Below are positions 1 to 8,707 of a stretch of DNA of 64,000 bases, one piece after another. Source of the DNA: Marinobacter azerbaijanicus. Lineage in GTDB: Bacteria; Pseudomonadota; Gammaproteobacteria; Pseudomonadales; Oleiphilaceae. The notes under the pieces are model-generated. The model was not told where the DNA came from, searched no databases, and saw only the letters and a list, made by a program, of their open reading frames with translations. The DNA lies in contig NZ_JASSVS010000001.1 in assembly GCF_030250645.1 (NCBI RefSeq), forward strand, positions 434,001 to 498,000, in the 5' to 3' direction. How positions within the stretch are numbered: position 1 is the first letter of the stretch; each line of letters opens with the position of its first letter. The position numbers and the translations under genes are program-made.

Positions 1-630
1 AGCCAGCAGGGCATTTGGAGGGGTGCCAATCAGGGTAGCAATACCGCCAATACTGGCAGAATAGGCGATGGCCAGGAGCAATGCTGTGGCATAACGCCGC
101 ACACCCTCCGGGTTGGACGAATCCATCATTGCAATGACTGACAGGCCAATTGGCAGCATCATGATTGATGTGGCGGTGTTACTGACCCACATACTGAGAA
201 AGGCCGTGGCAATCATGAATCCGGCAATCTGGCGACGGGGCCTGTCGCCCACACCTCTGAGAGTCAGCAGGGCAATGCGCCGGTGAAGATTCCACCGCTG
301 CATGGCCAGCCCAAGCGTAAAGCCGCCAAGAAACAGGAAGATAATGGGGTTGGCGTAGGGCGTAGTCGCGTCCTTGATGCCACCCAGACCCAACGCCGGT
401 ATCAATACAATCGGAACCAGCGCCGTAGCCGGGATGGGAATTGCTTCAGTGGACCACCATGTGGCCATCAACAGCATCAAACCAAATGCCGCCCAGGCTT
501 CCGCCCCCATTCCCTCCGGAGCCGGCAGTGCCAGTGTCATGAGCAGGAACAAGGGGCCCAGAATCAGCCCGATCACCCTGCTCCGTGGTAACCCGTCAGG
601 TTTGTCATCGGATCTGATATCTTCAGACAT
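1..630 (-). CDS. SLC13/DASS family anion:sodium symporter, N-terminal part (cut by window edge)
   Basis: Reading the minus strand from the ATG at 630 gives 210 codons without a stop, running off the left edge. A good ribosome site (AAAGGAG) lies just upstream. The protein has a short polar N-terminus followed by several hydrophobic helices. It carries the serine-asparagine-threonine clamp expected in sodium/dicarboxylate symporters (MWVSNTATS, S150-N151-T152) followed by GTPPN (202-206). The family moves dicarboxylates, sulfate or related anions with sodium across the inner membrane; the substrate cannot be read from this half. The next gene on the same strand starts 340 bases upstream and ends 19 bases before this start, so the two may be cotranscribed. 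Family call firm, substrate unknown. Confidence 0.85.
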   Translation of the reverse strand, partial: MSEDIRSDDKPDGLPRSRVIGLILGPLFLLMTLALPAPEGMGAEAWAAFGLMLLMATWWSTEAIPIPATALVPIVLIPALGLGGIKDATTPYANPIIFLFLGGFTLGLAMQRWNLHRRIALLTLRGVGDRPRRQIAGFMIATAFLSMWVSNTATSIMMLPIGLSVIAMMDSSNPEGVRRYATALLLAIAYSASIGGIATLIGTPPNALLA

Positions 631-649
631 CTGGTCTCCTTTTTCCGGA

Positions 650-970
650 TTATTCGTCAGCGCATTTCACACAGACAGTGGTGTAAGGAAGTACCTGTAA
701 CCGTCGCGGATCTATTTCCTCCCCGCAACGTTCGCATTCGTCCCCCAACCCGTTGGCCAGCCGATCCAGCGCGTGCTCAATCTGGGCCAGTTCACTGCGA
801 GTCTCGGTTTCCAGAGAATCCACTACCTCATCATTCTGGGTCTGAACCGCCTGCTCTTCGAAGTCCTTCTCAAGAGCGCCATCCTGGCGATGCTGATGGG
901 CCTCGTACTTTGCCAGTCGCGCTTTCAGATCAGCACGCAGGGTTTCCAGTTCCGACTTGCGATTACTCAT
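650..970 (-). CDS. DksA/TraR-family C4 zinc-finger protein
   Basis: A 106-residue protein with a charged, coiled-coil-like helical region (about 1-70) and a C-terminal finger of two CxxC pairs (CERC ... CVKC) separated by about 19 residues. This is the TraR/DksA zinc-finger layout, but the protein is shorter than DksA (about 150 residues) and lacks its long N-terminus. Relatives bind the RNA polymerase secondary channel or are of unknown role. It ends 19 bases before the transporter start at 630, same strand. Whether it acts on transcription cannot be decided from sequence. Confidence 0.8.
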   Translation of the reverse strand: MSNRKSELETLRADLKARLAKYEAHQHRQDGALEKDFEEQAVQTQNDEVVDSLETETRSELAQIEHALDRLANGLGDECERCGEEIDPRRLQVLPYTTVCVKCADE

Positions 971-1124
971 AGCACCTCCCGTATCGGGGTTATCCCCGGA
1001 TAATTACCGCTTACAATAAAGCATAAGCCTGACAGGCATTTGATGCTTGTCAAAATTGCCGGACCTGATCGAGTCCACAATAATGCCAGTCAACTCTGTG
1101 AAAAATGAAAATAAAGGAGTCTTA

Positions 1125-2846
1125 ATGGGGCGGCAAATTCCCATTTCCCGCATCATGCATAGCGGCATGCTGCTCCAGTGCGCGCCCGATACCACCATTG
1201 CGCAGGCTGCAGCGCGTATGGCGGACCAGGCGGTAAGCTCCATTCTGATCGTTGAGGGTGGACAGGTTGCCGGCATCTGGACCGAACATGATGCATTGGC
1301 CGTTGACTTTTCAGACTCTGCCGTCCTCCAGCAGCCGGTGGCATCGGTAATGAGCACAACGGTTGCAACGCTGCCTCATTCCATGGAGATCGGAGCGGCA
1401 GCCGTTGAGTTCCGGGAACAGGGCCGGCGGCATTTTCTCGTTGTAGACGACCAGGACTCACCGGTTGGTATTCTCTCCCAGACCGACATGGCCCTGAACC
1501 AGGGGCTTGAGCCCTATCTTCGGCTCAGGGAAGTGAAAGCCGTCATCCCGCGCCCGGCGGTAGTCGTGGACGGAGCACTGCCGGTAACGGAGGTGGCCCG
1601 CCGCATGCACAGTCAACATACCGATGCGGTTGTGGTGAAGTGCGATACCGGGCTGGGAATACTCACCGAACGTGACATTGTCCGTTTTATCGCCCGTCAT
1701 GTGGGCAATAGCCCCGCATCACAGCTTGCCACACAGCCACTGCTTTCCGTGCACGAAGCCGAGCCGCTGATCCATGCCAGGGACCTGCTGCTTGAAAAAC
1801 ACATCAGGCATCTGGCTGTCACCGGCAACAATGGCGACGTCATCGGGCTGATCGGCTATCACGACATGCTGTCGGGGGCTGAGCAGATGTACCTGGACGA
1901 CCTGCGCACTGCCCTGGAACAGCGGGATCAGGCGCTGGCCAAGTCCCGCAGGACATTACAACTGGCTGAGCGGGTTATTGAGTCGTCGTTTGAAGGCATT
2001 ATGGTGACCGATGCCAATGTCACCATCGAGTTCGTCAATCCCGCATTTACCCAGCTCACCGGCTATTCACCCGAGGAAGTTATCGGGAAGACACCGGAAA
2101 TACTGTCATCCGGCCGTCACGACGCGGACTTCTACCAGCGGATGTGGCACTCGCTCACGACCCACGGCTACTGGCGCGGCGAGATCTGGAACCGTCGCAA
2201 AACCGGTGAATTGTATCTGGAATTGCTGACCATCACGGCGATTACCAACGACGACGGCGAGACCACCCATTACGCAGGGCTTTTCACCGATATTACCCAG
2301 CACCGCAGGGATGAGGAACAGATCAGACAGCTGGCCTACTACGATGCGCTTACAGGCGTGCCCAACCGGCGCCTGCTTGAAGACCGGCTCGAACACGCCA
2401 TCCGTCATGCACATCGCAAGGAAATGTTGTTGGCTGTCATGTTTCTGGATCTGGATCATTTCAAACAGATCAACGACACTCTCGGCCATGCCATCGGTGA
2501 TGAACTGCTTTTGCAGTTCACCCACCGGGTTCAGGATTGCCTGCGGGAAGACGACACGCTTGCAAGACTGGGCGGAGACGAATTTATCGTGCTGCTACCG
2601 GAAATAGAGCATGTGAAAGACGTACACCATGTCGCGTCCCGTCTTCTCGAGATCGCGGTCCACCCCTACCTTGTTGGTGGCCAACAGGTAACCGTTGGCG
2701 CCAGCATCGGAGTGAGTCTTTATCCGCATGACGGCACCAGTGCCGGCGAGCTGATGGAGTCTGCCGATATTGCCATGTATCGTGCCAAGCGTGATGGCCG
2801 CAACCTGTATTGCTTCTTCCACCCCGAAGCCACCGCAACCGCCTGA
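1125..2846 (+). CDS. Tandem CBS - PAS - GGDEF protein (probable diguanylate cyclase)
   Basis: 573 residues. The start at 1125 is chosen because AAAGGAG lies 5 bases upstream and the first CBS domain begins at once; the frame is open back to a TTG at 1047. Order: four CBS motifs in two pairs (about 1-240), a short coiled linker, one PAS domain (about 285-405, with the usual FVNPAFTQLTGYSPEEVIG), then GGDEF (about 425-573). The active-site motif is intact (GGDEF at 483-487). An inhibitory I-site RxxD (REDD) stands five residues before it, so product feedback is likely. No EAL domain follows. It should make cyclic-di-GMP in response to a nucleotide (CBS) and a second ligand (PAS). No membrane segment is seen. 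Family call firm; ligands are inference. Confidence 0.9.
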   Translation: MGRQIPISRIMHSGMLLQCAPDTTIAQAAARMADQAVSSILIVEGGQVAGIWTEHDALAVDFSDSAVLQQPVASVMSTTVATLPHSMEIGAAAVEFREQGRRHFLVVDDQDSPVGILSQTDMALNQGLEPYLRLREVKAVIPRPAVVVDGALPVTEVARRMHSQHTDAVVVKCDTGLGILTERDIVRFIARHVGNSPASQLATQPLLSVHEAEPLIHARDLLLEKHIRHLAVTGNNGDVIGLIGYHDMLSGAEQMYLDDLRTALEQRDQALAKSRRTLQLAERVIESSFEGIMVTDANVTIEFVNPAFTQLTGYSPEEVIGKTPEILSSGRHDADFYQRMWHSLTTHGYWRGEIWNRRKTGELYLELLTITAITNDDGETTHYAGLFTDITQHRRDEEQIRQLAYYDALTGVPNRRLLEDRLEHAIRHAHRKEMLLAVMFLDLDHFKQINDTLGHAIGDELLLQFTHRVQDCLREDDTLARLGGDEFIVLLPEIEHVKDVHHVASRLLEIAVHPYLVGGQQVTVGASIGVSLYPHDGTSAGELMESADIAMYRAKRDGRNLYCFFHPEATATA

Positions 2847-2935
2847 AGTGCCCTCTGTTTCTGAAGGCAGGTTATCGCAGCGCTTCCCGTAATGTGTCAA
2901 GATTCCGGACTTTACGACTGGCGGGGAGTACCACC

Positions 2936-4300
2936 ATGCTTTACACCACCGTAGCTGCCCTCGCAGCTGCCCTGATTCTTTTCACCTGGCTCGGGCTGCG
3001 TGCACGCCTTGCTGATGGCGGCCTGGACGATTATGTGACTGCCCGCAACAGTCAGGGCGCCAGGGCTCTGGGGTTGTCGTTCCTGGCCTCCGGCATGGGT
3101 GGCTGGATTTTGTTCGCACCCCCGGAAGTGGGGGCTCTGGTGGGGCCCGTTGCCCTGGCCGGTTACGCCCTGGGAGCCGCACTCCCCTTCATTGTTTTTG
3201 CGTTCTGCGGCCCGGCCATTCGCCGCTACCTGCCCCAGGGCCGCAGTATCGGTGAATTTGCCCAAGCCTGCTATGGCAATGCCGTTCGCCGCTATGTGTC
3301 ACTGGTTTCCGTGCTTTACATGTTGTGTTTCGTGACGGCTGAACTGACCGCTATCGGAGCCATCACCTCACTCCTGTCAGGGGTGAACGGCAACGTCGCG
3401 GTGCTGGGAGTCGCCATCGCCACACTGATTTACACGGCATGGGGTGGCCTGCGAGCCAGCATTGTGACCGATCAGTGGCAGGCGTTTCTGTTAATCGGCC
3501 TGCTGGCCATTGTCGGATTCGTGGCCATGGAGCGATTGCCCGAACTGAACACAGCCAACGCACCATCCGCCCCCGTTGGCAGCGCACTGAGTGTCGCCCT
3601 GACACTGGTTATCGCGGTAACGGCGGCCAATTTGTTTCACCAGGGATACTGGCAGCGCCTCTGGTCCGCTCGCGACACCTCGGCGTTGCGCCAGGGAGCG
3701 CTTTTTGGAGGCGTAATCACCATCGCCGTGGTTGCCGTGGTGGGTGGCCTGGGCATTGCCGCCGCCATGAGTGGGGCGGATCTGGGATCACCTCCGATTC
3801 CCTTCTTTGCCCTTCTCTCTGACGCCCCGGCCTGGCTGACCATTCCCGCCCTTGTGCTGGCATTGACACTGGTGGCGTCTTCAGTGGACACCCTGCAGAA
3901 CGCCCTGGCGTCCCTGGCCGTGACTGAAAAACAGGGGCTCTCCATCACCTCGGCAAGATGGATTACCGTCATCCTGATGATTCCTGTCGTGATTGTCTCG
4001 CTGCAGGGTATTTCGGTACTGAGGCTGTTCCTGATTGCCGACCTGCTCTGCGCTACCGCGGTTATACCGGTACTGATGGGGCTGTGGAAGAAAATGACCA
4101 CCACAGCAGCTGTATTGGGTGGCCTGGCTGGCCTGGTGGGCGCCATCATTCCCGGATGGGTCACCGGAGGAACCCTGATGGCCGGATTGGAACTTGCGAG
4201 CTTCCCGGGCGGCATCCCAACCCTGCTGCCCTTTGTGGGCGCACTCGCCGGGTCTACCCTTGTAAGCCTGGTCCTGGCCCTGGCTGCCGGGGAGCGGTAA
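2936..4300 (+). CDS. Sodium:solute symporter (SSS family)
   Basis: 454 residues, almost entirely hydrophobic helices separated by short loops, about 13 membrane segments. Start ATG at 2936 follows GGGGAG; the frame is open further upstream into the previous gene but that extension is polar and arginine-rich and looks untranslated. Features of the SSS family include the YVTARNSQG segment after helix 1, the glycine-rich helix 2 and the AWGGLRASIVTDQWQ loop near residue 165, which resembles PutP/PanF relatives. It imports an organic solute with sodium; substrate unknown. It lies 89 bases after the GGDEF protein and about 250 bases before the maltose locus and has no obvious tie to either. Confidence 0.85.
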   Translation: MLYTTVAALAAALILFTWLGLRARLADGGLDDYVTARNSQGARALGLSFLASGMGGWILFAPPEVGALVGPVALAGYALGAALPFIVFAFCGPAIRRYLPQGRSIGEFAQACYGNAVRRYVSLVSVLYMLCFVTAELTAIGAITSLLSGVNGNVAVLGVAIATLIYTAWGGLRASIVTDQWQAFLLIGLLAIVGFVAMERLPELNTANAPSAPVGSALSVALTLVIAVTAANLFHQGYWQRLWSARDTSALRQGALFGGVITIAVVAVVGGLGIAAAMSGADLGSPPIPFFALLSDAPAWLTIPALVLALTLVASSVDTLQNALASLAVTEKQGLSITSARWITVILMIPVVIVSLQGISVLRLFLIADLLCATAVIPVLMGLWKKMTTTAAVLGGLAGLVGAIIPGWVTGGTLMAGLELASFPGGIPTLLPFVGALAGSTLVSLVLALAAGER

Positions 4301-4383
4301 CCCCACCTAGCCTTTCTCCCCACCCTCTGTCGATCATGGTATCGGCAGGGGGACAGCCACTCTCCCTTGCTCCCCGGTTTTCG

Positions 4384-4424
4384 ACTCATCCCCTCTACGC
4401 CCCCCTCATCCCCCGGGCTACGCC
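4384..4424 (-). promoter_or_regulatory. Two MalT-box-like sites upstream of the alpha-glucosidase
   Basis: On the minus strand GGGGATGAGG (4404-4413) is identical to the E. coli MalT consensus GGGGA(T/G)GAGG, and GGGGATGAGT (4384-4393) differs at one base. They lie 20 bp apart, two helical turns. Each is preceded by GGCGTAG (plus-strand CTACGCC at 4418-4424 and 4395-4401), a repeat of 23 bp. The sites are about 140 bp upstream of the start at 4551. The regulator is inferred; no malT gene is in the window. Confidence 0.5.
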
Positions 4425-4550
4425 AACAAAAAGTCCGGCAGGAGGATGAACGGTCTGTTGCTTGATCGCACTATGCATGAAAGCAATTTCCACGGAAATC
4501 TTCCGTTCCCGACAAAAACAATCTTTCACCGCCAGGGTGTTAAGCGAGGC

Positions 4551-6167
4551 ATGATGATCAAAAACCCGGACTGGTGGCGTGGCGCCGTCATTTACCAAGT
4601 CTATCCACGCAGCTTCTACGATTCCAACGGCGATGGTATCGGTGATTTGCCCGGGGTTACCGCCAAGCTGGATTACATCGCCAGCCTGAATGTAGATGCA
4701 ATCTGGCTGTCGCCATTCTTTACTTCGCCAATGAAAGATTTCGGTTATGACGTCTCGGACTATCGTGACGTGGATCCGATATTCGGCACCATCGAAGATT
4801 TCGACGAACTGATTACCGAGGCCCACAAGCGCGACCTCAAGATCATGATTGACCAGGTTCTGAGCCACTCCTCCGACCAGCATCGCTGGTTTATTGAAAG
4901 CCGCGCCAGCCGTGACAACCCCAGATCGGACTGGTACGTGTGGGCGGATCCCAGAAAGGATGGCACGCCTCCCAACAACTGGCTGTCAGTTTTTGGCGGC
5001 TCGGCCTGGGCCTGGGACAGCCGGCGCAAGCAGTATTATCTGCACAATTTTCTGACCAGCCAGCCGGACCTCAACTTTCATAATCCTGAAGTTGTGGAGC
5101 AGGTGCTGTCGGACGTGAAATTCTGGCTGGACCGGGGCGTGGATGGCTTCCGCCTGGATGCCATCAACTTCTGCTTCCACGACCCCAAACTGCGTGACAA
5201 TCCTTCCAGCGATGCCGTGGCCGAAGGCTCCATTGGCGTGCGCAAGGAAAACCCCTACGCCTACCAGTTCCACAAATACGACAAGACCCGCCCGGAGAAC
5301 CTGGCCTTCCTGCAGCGCCTGCGCGCCCTGCTCGACCAGTATCCGGGCACCACCACGGTGGGTGAAATCGGGGACGACAATTCCCTGCAGACCATGGCGG
5401 AATACACCAGTGGCGGCGACAAGCTGCACATGGCCTACTCCTTCGACCTGCTGACCGAGCAACGGGGCGCCGACTTTTTCCGAAAGACCGTCGACTCCAT
5501 CGAGAGGAAACTCACCGACGGCTGGCCCTGCTGGGCCATAGGCAACCACGACGTAGCCCGCGTGGCAAGCCGCTGGGAAGCCCGTTCAGCCCAGCAACTG
5601 AAAGCCTACATGGCCATGCTGCTGACCCTCCGCGGAAGCGTCTGTATCTACCAGGGCGAGGAGCTCGGCCTGACAGAAGCAGAGCTGGAATACCACGATC
5701 TGGTCGACCCCTACGGCATCAACTTCTGGCCGGAATACAAGGGCCGGGACGGCTGCCGCACACCGATGGTGTGGCATCACCGGGAAACCCACGGCGGTTT
5801 CTCCGATGCACGCCCGTGGCTGCCGGTTTATGATGAGCACTATAACGCTGCGGTTGCGGTCCAGCATGATGAAGATAATTCCATCCTGGAGGCGTATCGC
5901 GCTTTTCTGGGATGGCGGGCCCAGCAGCCAGTTCTGCTCAAGGGCGATATCCAGTTTCATAAAAGCCCGAAAGATACCCTGGTATACACCCGAAGCTACC
6001 AGGGTGAAACCCTGTTGGTGACCCTGAACCTGGCAGACAGACCCGTTCATATCACCACACTGGCTCCCGCACAACCACTGAGAGGCACCCCTGACTTTGT
6101 GGGTGGTAGCTGGAACGGCAGGCAACTGGAGCTTCAGGCATGGGGCGTCGAGATTGCAACACTCTGA
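4551..6167 (+). CDS. Alpha-glucosidase, glycoside hydrolase family 13 (GH13_23 type)
   Basis: 538 residues from ATG 4551 (a second ATG follows at once, 4554). An ATG at 4446 is in frame but has its GGAGG directly abutting it and would add 35 residues without family likeness; homologues begin with the WWRGAVIYQVYPRSF segment found here near residue 8. Catalytic triad of clan GH-H: Asp203 (GFRLDAINF), Glu272 (TTVGEIGDD), Asp334 (GNHDVAR). Sequence and length resemble the Halomonas alpha-glucosidase. There is no signal peptide, so it acts in the cytoplasm on maltose and short maltodextrins, releasing glucose for Glk. malK follows on the same strand 90 bases on. Two MalT-box-like sites lie upstream. 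Could also transglucosylate, as relatives do. Confidence 0.93.
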   Translation: MMIKNPDWWRGAVIYQVYPRSFYDSNGDGIGDLPGVTAKLDYIASLNVDAIWLSPFFTSPMKDFGYDVSDYRDVDPIFGTIEDFDELITEAHKRDLKIMIDQVLSHSSDQHRWFIESRASRDNPRSDWYVWADPRKDGTPPNNWLSVFGGSAWAWDSRRKQYYLHNFLTSQPDLNFHNPEVVEQVLSDVKFWLDRGVDGFRLDAINFCFHDPKLRDNPSSDAVAEGSIGVRKENPYAYQFHKYDKTRPENLAFLQRLRALLDQYPGTTTVGEIGDDNSLQTMAEYTSGGDKLHMAYSFDLLTEQRGADFFRKTVDSIERKLTDGWPCWAIGNHDVARVASRWEARSAQQLKAYMAMLLTLRGSVCIYQGEELGLTEAELEYHDLVDPYGINFWPEYKGRDGCRTPMVWHHRETHGGFSDARPWLPVYDEHYNAAVAVQHDEDNSILEAYRAFLGWRAQQPVLLKGDIQFHKSPKDTLVYTRSYQGETLLVTLNLADRPVHITTLAPAQPLRGTPDFVGGSWNGRQLELQAWGVEIATL

Positions 6168-6257
6168 TCCCCGACACTGAAAAAACCGGCCCGGTCACTC
6201 TGCGCGATGATTGCCGGGCTCTTGAGCTTCCATAGATCAAACAAGAAGACATACGTT

Positions 6258-7373
6258 ATGGCCAGCGTCACACTACGAAACATCTGCAAGAGTTATGACG
6301 AGACCCAGGTAACCCGCGACGTAAACCTGGACATCAATGACGGTGAGTTTGTGGTCTTTGTCGGCCCGTCCGGGTGCGGCAAATCCACCCTGCTACGCAT
6401 GATCGCAGGGCTGGAGGACATCACCTCCGGCGACCTGTACATTGGTAACGACAGGGTCAACAACCTGCCACCCAAAGAGCGTGAAGTGGGCATGGTGTTC
6501 CAGTCCTATGCCCTGTACCCCCACATGAACGTGGCGGAGAACATGGCCTTCGGCCTCAAACTGGCCAAGACCAACAAGACCGAAATTGACCGTCGTGTTA
6601 ACGATGCCGCCAGGCTGCTCCAGCTCGACAACCTGCTGGAGCGTAAGCCGAAAGACCTGTCTGGTGGGCAGCGCCAGCGAGTTGCCATTGGCCGCACCAT
6701 TGTGCGGGAACCCACGGTATTCCTGTTCGACGAGCCATTATCCAACCTGGATGCTTCGCTTCGGGTACAGATGCGTATCGAAATCTCACGCCTGCACAAG
6801 CGCCTGGACGCCACCATGGTGTACGTCACCCATGACCAGGTGGAGGCCATGACCATGGCCGACAAAATCGTCGCCCTGGACAACGGCACCATCGCACAGG
6901 TGGGCAGGCCCATGGAGCTGTACCACTACCCTGCCACACGGTTTGTGGCTGGATTTATCGGTTCTCCAAAGATGAACTTCATTGACTGCACGGTTGAGAA
7001 GGCCAGCAGCCAGTCCGTTACGGTGACCCTGCCAGGCAATCACTCCCTGGAAATTGCCATCAACGGTCATGAACTGTCTGCCGGTGAGTCCGTCAGTCTT
7101 GGCGTGCGCCCGGAGCACCTGACGACCGGTGACGAAGCCGATATGTACATGGACGGGGAAGTCACTGTGGTTGAACGGCTTGGATACCAGACCCTGGTGC
7201 ACATGGACGTCAACGGTGTGGACGGTGTCATCACCATGCGCACCGACGGCAGCGACCCGGTCCAGGAAGGCACCAAAGTCACCCTGGGCTTCAACGCCAT
7301 CAAATGCCACCTGTTCCGCCAGGACGGCAACGCCTGCCCTCGCCTTTACCGCGAGCCCTGCATTGATTTCTGA
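6258..7373 (+). CDS. malK: Maltose/maltodextrin ABC transporter ATPase MalK
   Basis: 371 residues from ATG 6258 (an upstream in-frame ATG at 6207 lacks family likeness). Walker [11 protein letters not shown]-loop FQSYALYP, signature LSGGQRQR, Walker B VFLFDEP and H-loop VTHDQ are all intact. A C-terminal regulatory OB-fold domain follows from about residue 235, as in MalK/UgpC. It is expected to power MalFG at the inner membrane. It lies 90 bases after the alpha-glucosidase and is probably cotranscribed with it. The partner genes malEFG are on the opposite strand, converging on it. The length is that of E. coli MalK (371). The choice of MalK over other sugar ATPases rests mainly on this context. 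Confidence 0.9.
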   Translation: MASVTLRNICKSYDETQVTRDVNLDINDGEFVVFVGPSGCGKSTLLRMIAGLEDITSGDLYIGNDRVNNLPPKEREVGMVFQSYALYPHMNVAENMAFGLKLAKTNKTEIDRRVNDAARLLQLDNLLERKPKDLSGGQRQRVAIGRTIVREPTVFLFDEPLSNLDASLRVQMRIEISRLHKRLDATMVYVTHDQVEAMTMADKIVALDNGTIAQVGRPMELYHYPATRFVAGFIGSPKMNFIDCTVEKASSQSVTVTLPGNHSLEIAINGHELSAGESVSLGVRPEHLTTGDEADMYMDGEVTVVERLGYQTLVHMDVNGVDGVITMRTDGSDPVQEGTKVTLGFNAIKCHLFRQDGNACPRLYREPCIDF

Positions 7374-7393
7374 TCTGCTCTGACACCTTTCCA

Positions 7394-7427
7394 GGGGCCG
7401 GTTCGTCACGTACCGGCCCCTTTTTTT
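7394..7427 (+). terminator. Rho-independent terminator after malK
   Basis: Nine-base-pair GC stem (GGGGCCGGT 7394-7402 with ACCGGCCCC 7412-7420) followed directly by seven T, 20 bases after the malK stop. Confidence 0.92.
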
Positions 7428-7539
7428 GCCTTTCTCCTTTTGTCTTTCTCCTTTCCGACCGCTGAGCAGGCCGGGGGGATACTCCTGAAACACCCTGTGA
7501 ATACCACCCCAATTAATCGACTATTCCCCAGCTAGCTGG

Positions 7540-7642
7540 ACAGTGGCGGCGGGCCTCCCGAAACCGTGCGGAGCCATGGATGGCGGAGCCGAGCGTACAC
7601 GGACGTATTCACAGCGTGTTTCGGGAGGCCCGCCGCCACTGT
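7540..7642. repeat. Long palindromic element 1 (25-bp perfect inverted repeat, 53-nt loop)
   Basis: The arms 7540-7564 and 7618-7642 are perfectly complementary over 25 bases. The loop 7565-7617 carries a smaller hairpin (GCCAT-GG-ATGGC). Read on the minus strand, the loop starts ACGCTGTGAATACGTCC and has the same skeleton as the loops of the elements at 45193 and 45477 (CGCT..GA..ACGTCC.TGT.CGCT, then GCCATCC.TGGC). It lies between the terminators of malK and malG and belongs to neither. The rest of the 7428-7806 gap holds only the malG terminator; no gene is seen. Confidence 0.9.
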
Positions 7643-7665
7643 TCAGCGATCAGGTAACTGTGAGG

Positions 7666-7709
7666 AAAAAAAGCCCGGTCAGCAGGGGGGGGGTATTAGC
7701 CTGACCGGG
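7666..7709 (-). terminator. Rho-independent terminator of malEFG, with a G9 tract in the loop
   Basis: On the minus strand a nine-bp stem (CCCGGTCAG 7709-7701 paired with CTGACCGGG 7682-7674) is followed by C and seven T (7672-7666). The loop holds nine C on the minus strand (nine G on plus, 7685-7693). It lies about 100 bases after the malG stop. Confidence 0.9.
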
Positions 7710-7806
7710 TCGCGAAGTGCAAAATGGAAGACGCAATGCTCGCGGAAGGGCCGCCCGGGATCATCCGTGGCGGCGAAGGAGAACTTGCAGAGTCACTCCA
7801 GTGGCA

Positions 7807-8697
7807 TCATCCCTTGACGCCACCGGCAGTTAACCCGCCAACAATCCATTTCTGGCAGTACAGGAATATGAGTGTGATGGGCAATCCGGAGAGCACTGCT
7901 GCAGCCGCAAAGTCGCCCCACAGATAGTTCTGCTCATAAAGGTACTGTTGCGCCCCCACCGCCAGAGTCAGCTTGTCGGTGTCCACCAGCAACACGGACG
8001 CCATCGGGTATTCCATGATGGTCATGATGAACGCAAGGATGAACACGACGACCAGGATCGGCACGGACAGTGGCAGCAGGATGTAGCGGAACGCCTGCCA
8101 GGTTGTTGCCCCATCCACGATGGCCGCTTCCTCCAGGGAGCGGTCGATGGAATCGAAGTAGCCCTTGATGGTCCAGATGTGCAGCGCCATGCCCCCGAGG
8201 GATGCAACGATGACCGCACCGTGGGTATTCAGCCCCAGCCAACTGACGTGATTGCCTATCTTGTCGAACAGGGCGTACAGCGCCACCAGGGACAGCACCG
8301 GTGGAAACATCTGGAAGATCAGCATCGACTTGAGCACAAAGCCCTTGCCCGCAAACCGCATGCGGGCGAACGCGTAGGCGCTGGTGGTGGACAGTGCCAG
8401 GATCAGCACAGCAGATACCACCGCAATCTTGATGGAGTTCCACAGCCACAACAGTACCGGGAACGGGGGCTGGGTAATCGTGCCATCCTCACCTGTATAG
8501 GGAATGCCAAGCGCCAGATACCAGTGTTCCAGCGAGGGGTTCTCCGGCAGCAGGCTGCCGGAGGCGAAGTTACCGCTGCGGAAGGAGATGGAAATCACCA
8601 TCAATAGCGGGAAGAGTATGATCGCAATGAACCCCAGCATCCCCAAATGGGATGCCAGAACGCGATACTTGGTGGAGCGGGGTTGTACCATCGCCAT
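7807..8697 (-). CDS. malG: Maltose ABC transporter permease MalG
   Basis: 296 residues, the same length as E. coli MalG. Six membrane helices; the permease coupling loop ([22 protein letters not shown]) near residue 190 carries the EAA signature that docks on MalK. With MalF it forms the inner-membrane channel for maltose and maltodextrins. It follows malF by 10 bases on the same strand and is the last gene of malE-malF-malG. The start ATG has AAGGAGCTTCCC upstream. No unusual feature. Confidence 0.95.
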   Translation of the reverse strand: MAMVQPRSTKYRVLASHLGMLGFIAIILFPLLMVISISFRSGNFASGSLLPENPSLEHWYLALGIPYTGEDGTITQPPFPVLLWLWNSIKIAVVSAVLILALSTTSAYAFARMRFAGKGFVLKSMLIFQMFPPVLSLVALYALFDKIGNHVSWLGLNTHGAVIVASLGGMALHIWTIKGYFDSIDRSLEEAAIVDGATTWQAFRYILLPLSVPILVVVFILAFIMTIMEYPMASVLLVDTDKLTLAVGAQQYLYEQNYLWGDFAAAAVLSGLPITLIFLYCQKWIVGGLTAGGVKG

Positions 8698-8707
8698 GGG
8701 AAGCTCC

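Noticed and set aside
343..360. GGCGTAG words near 349-362 as further MalT-like sites
   Set aside because: They lie inside the SLC13 coding region, with no G-rich box next to them and no maltose gene downstream.
7566..7817. Possible small gene (83 codons) in the malK/malG gap
   Set aside because: It runs through the palindrome and the G9 tract of the terminator; no ribosome site and no likeness to a protein.
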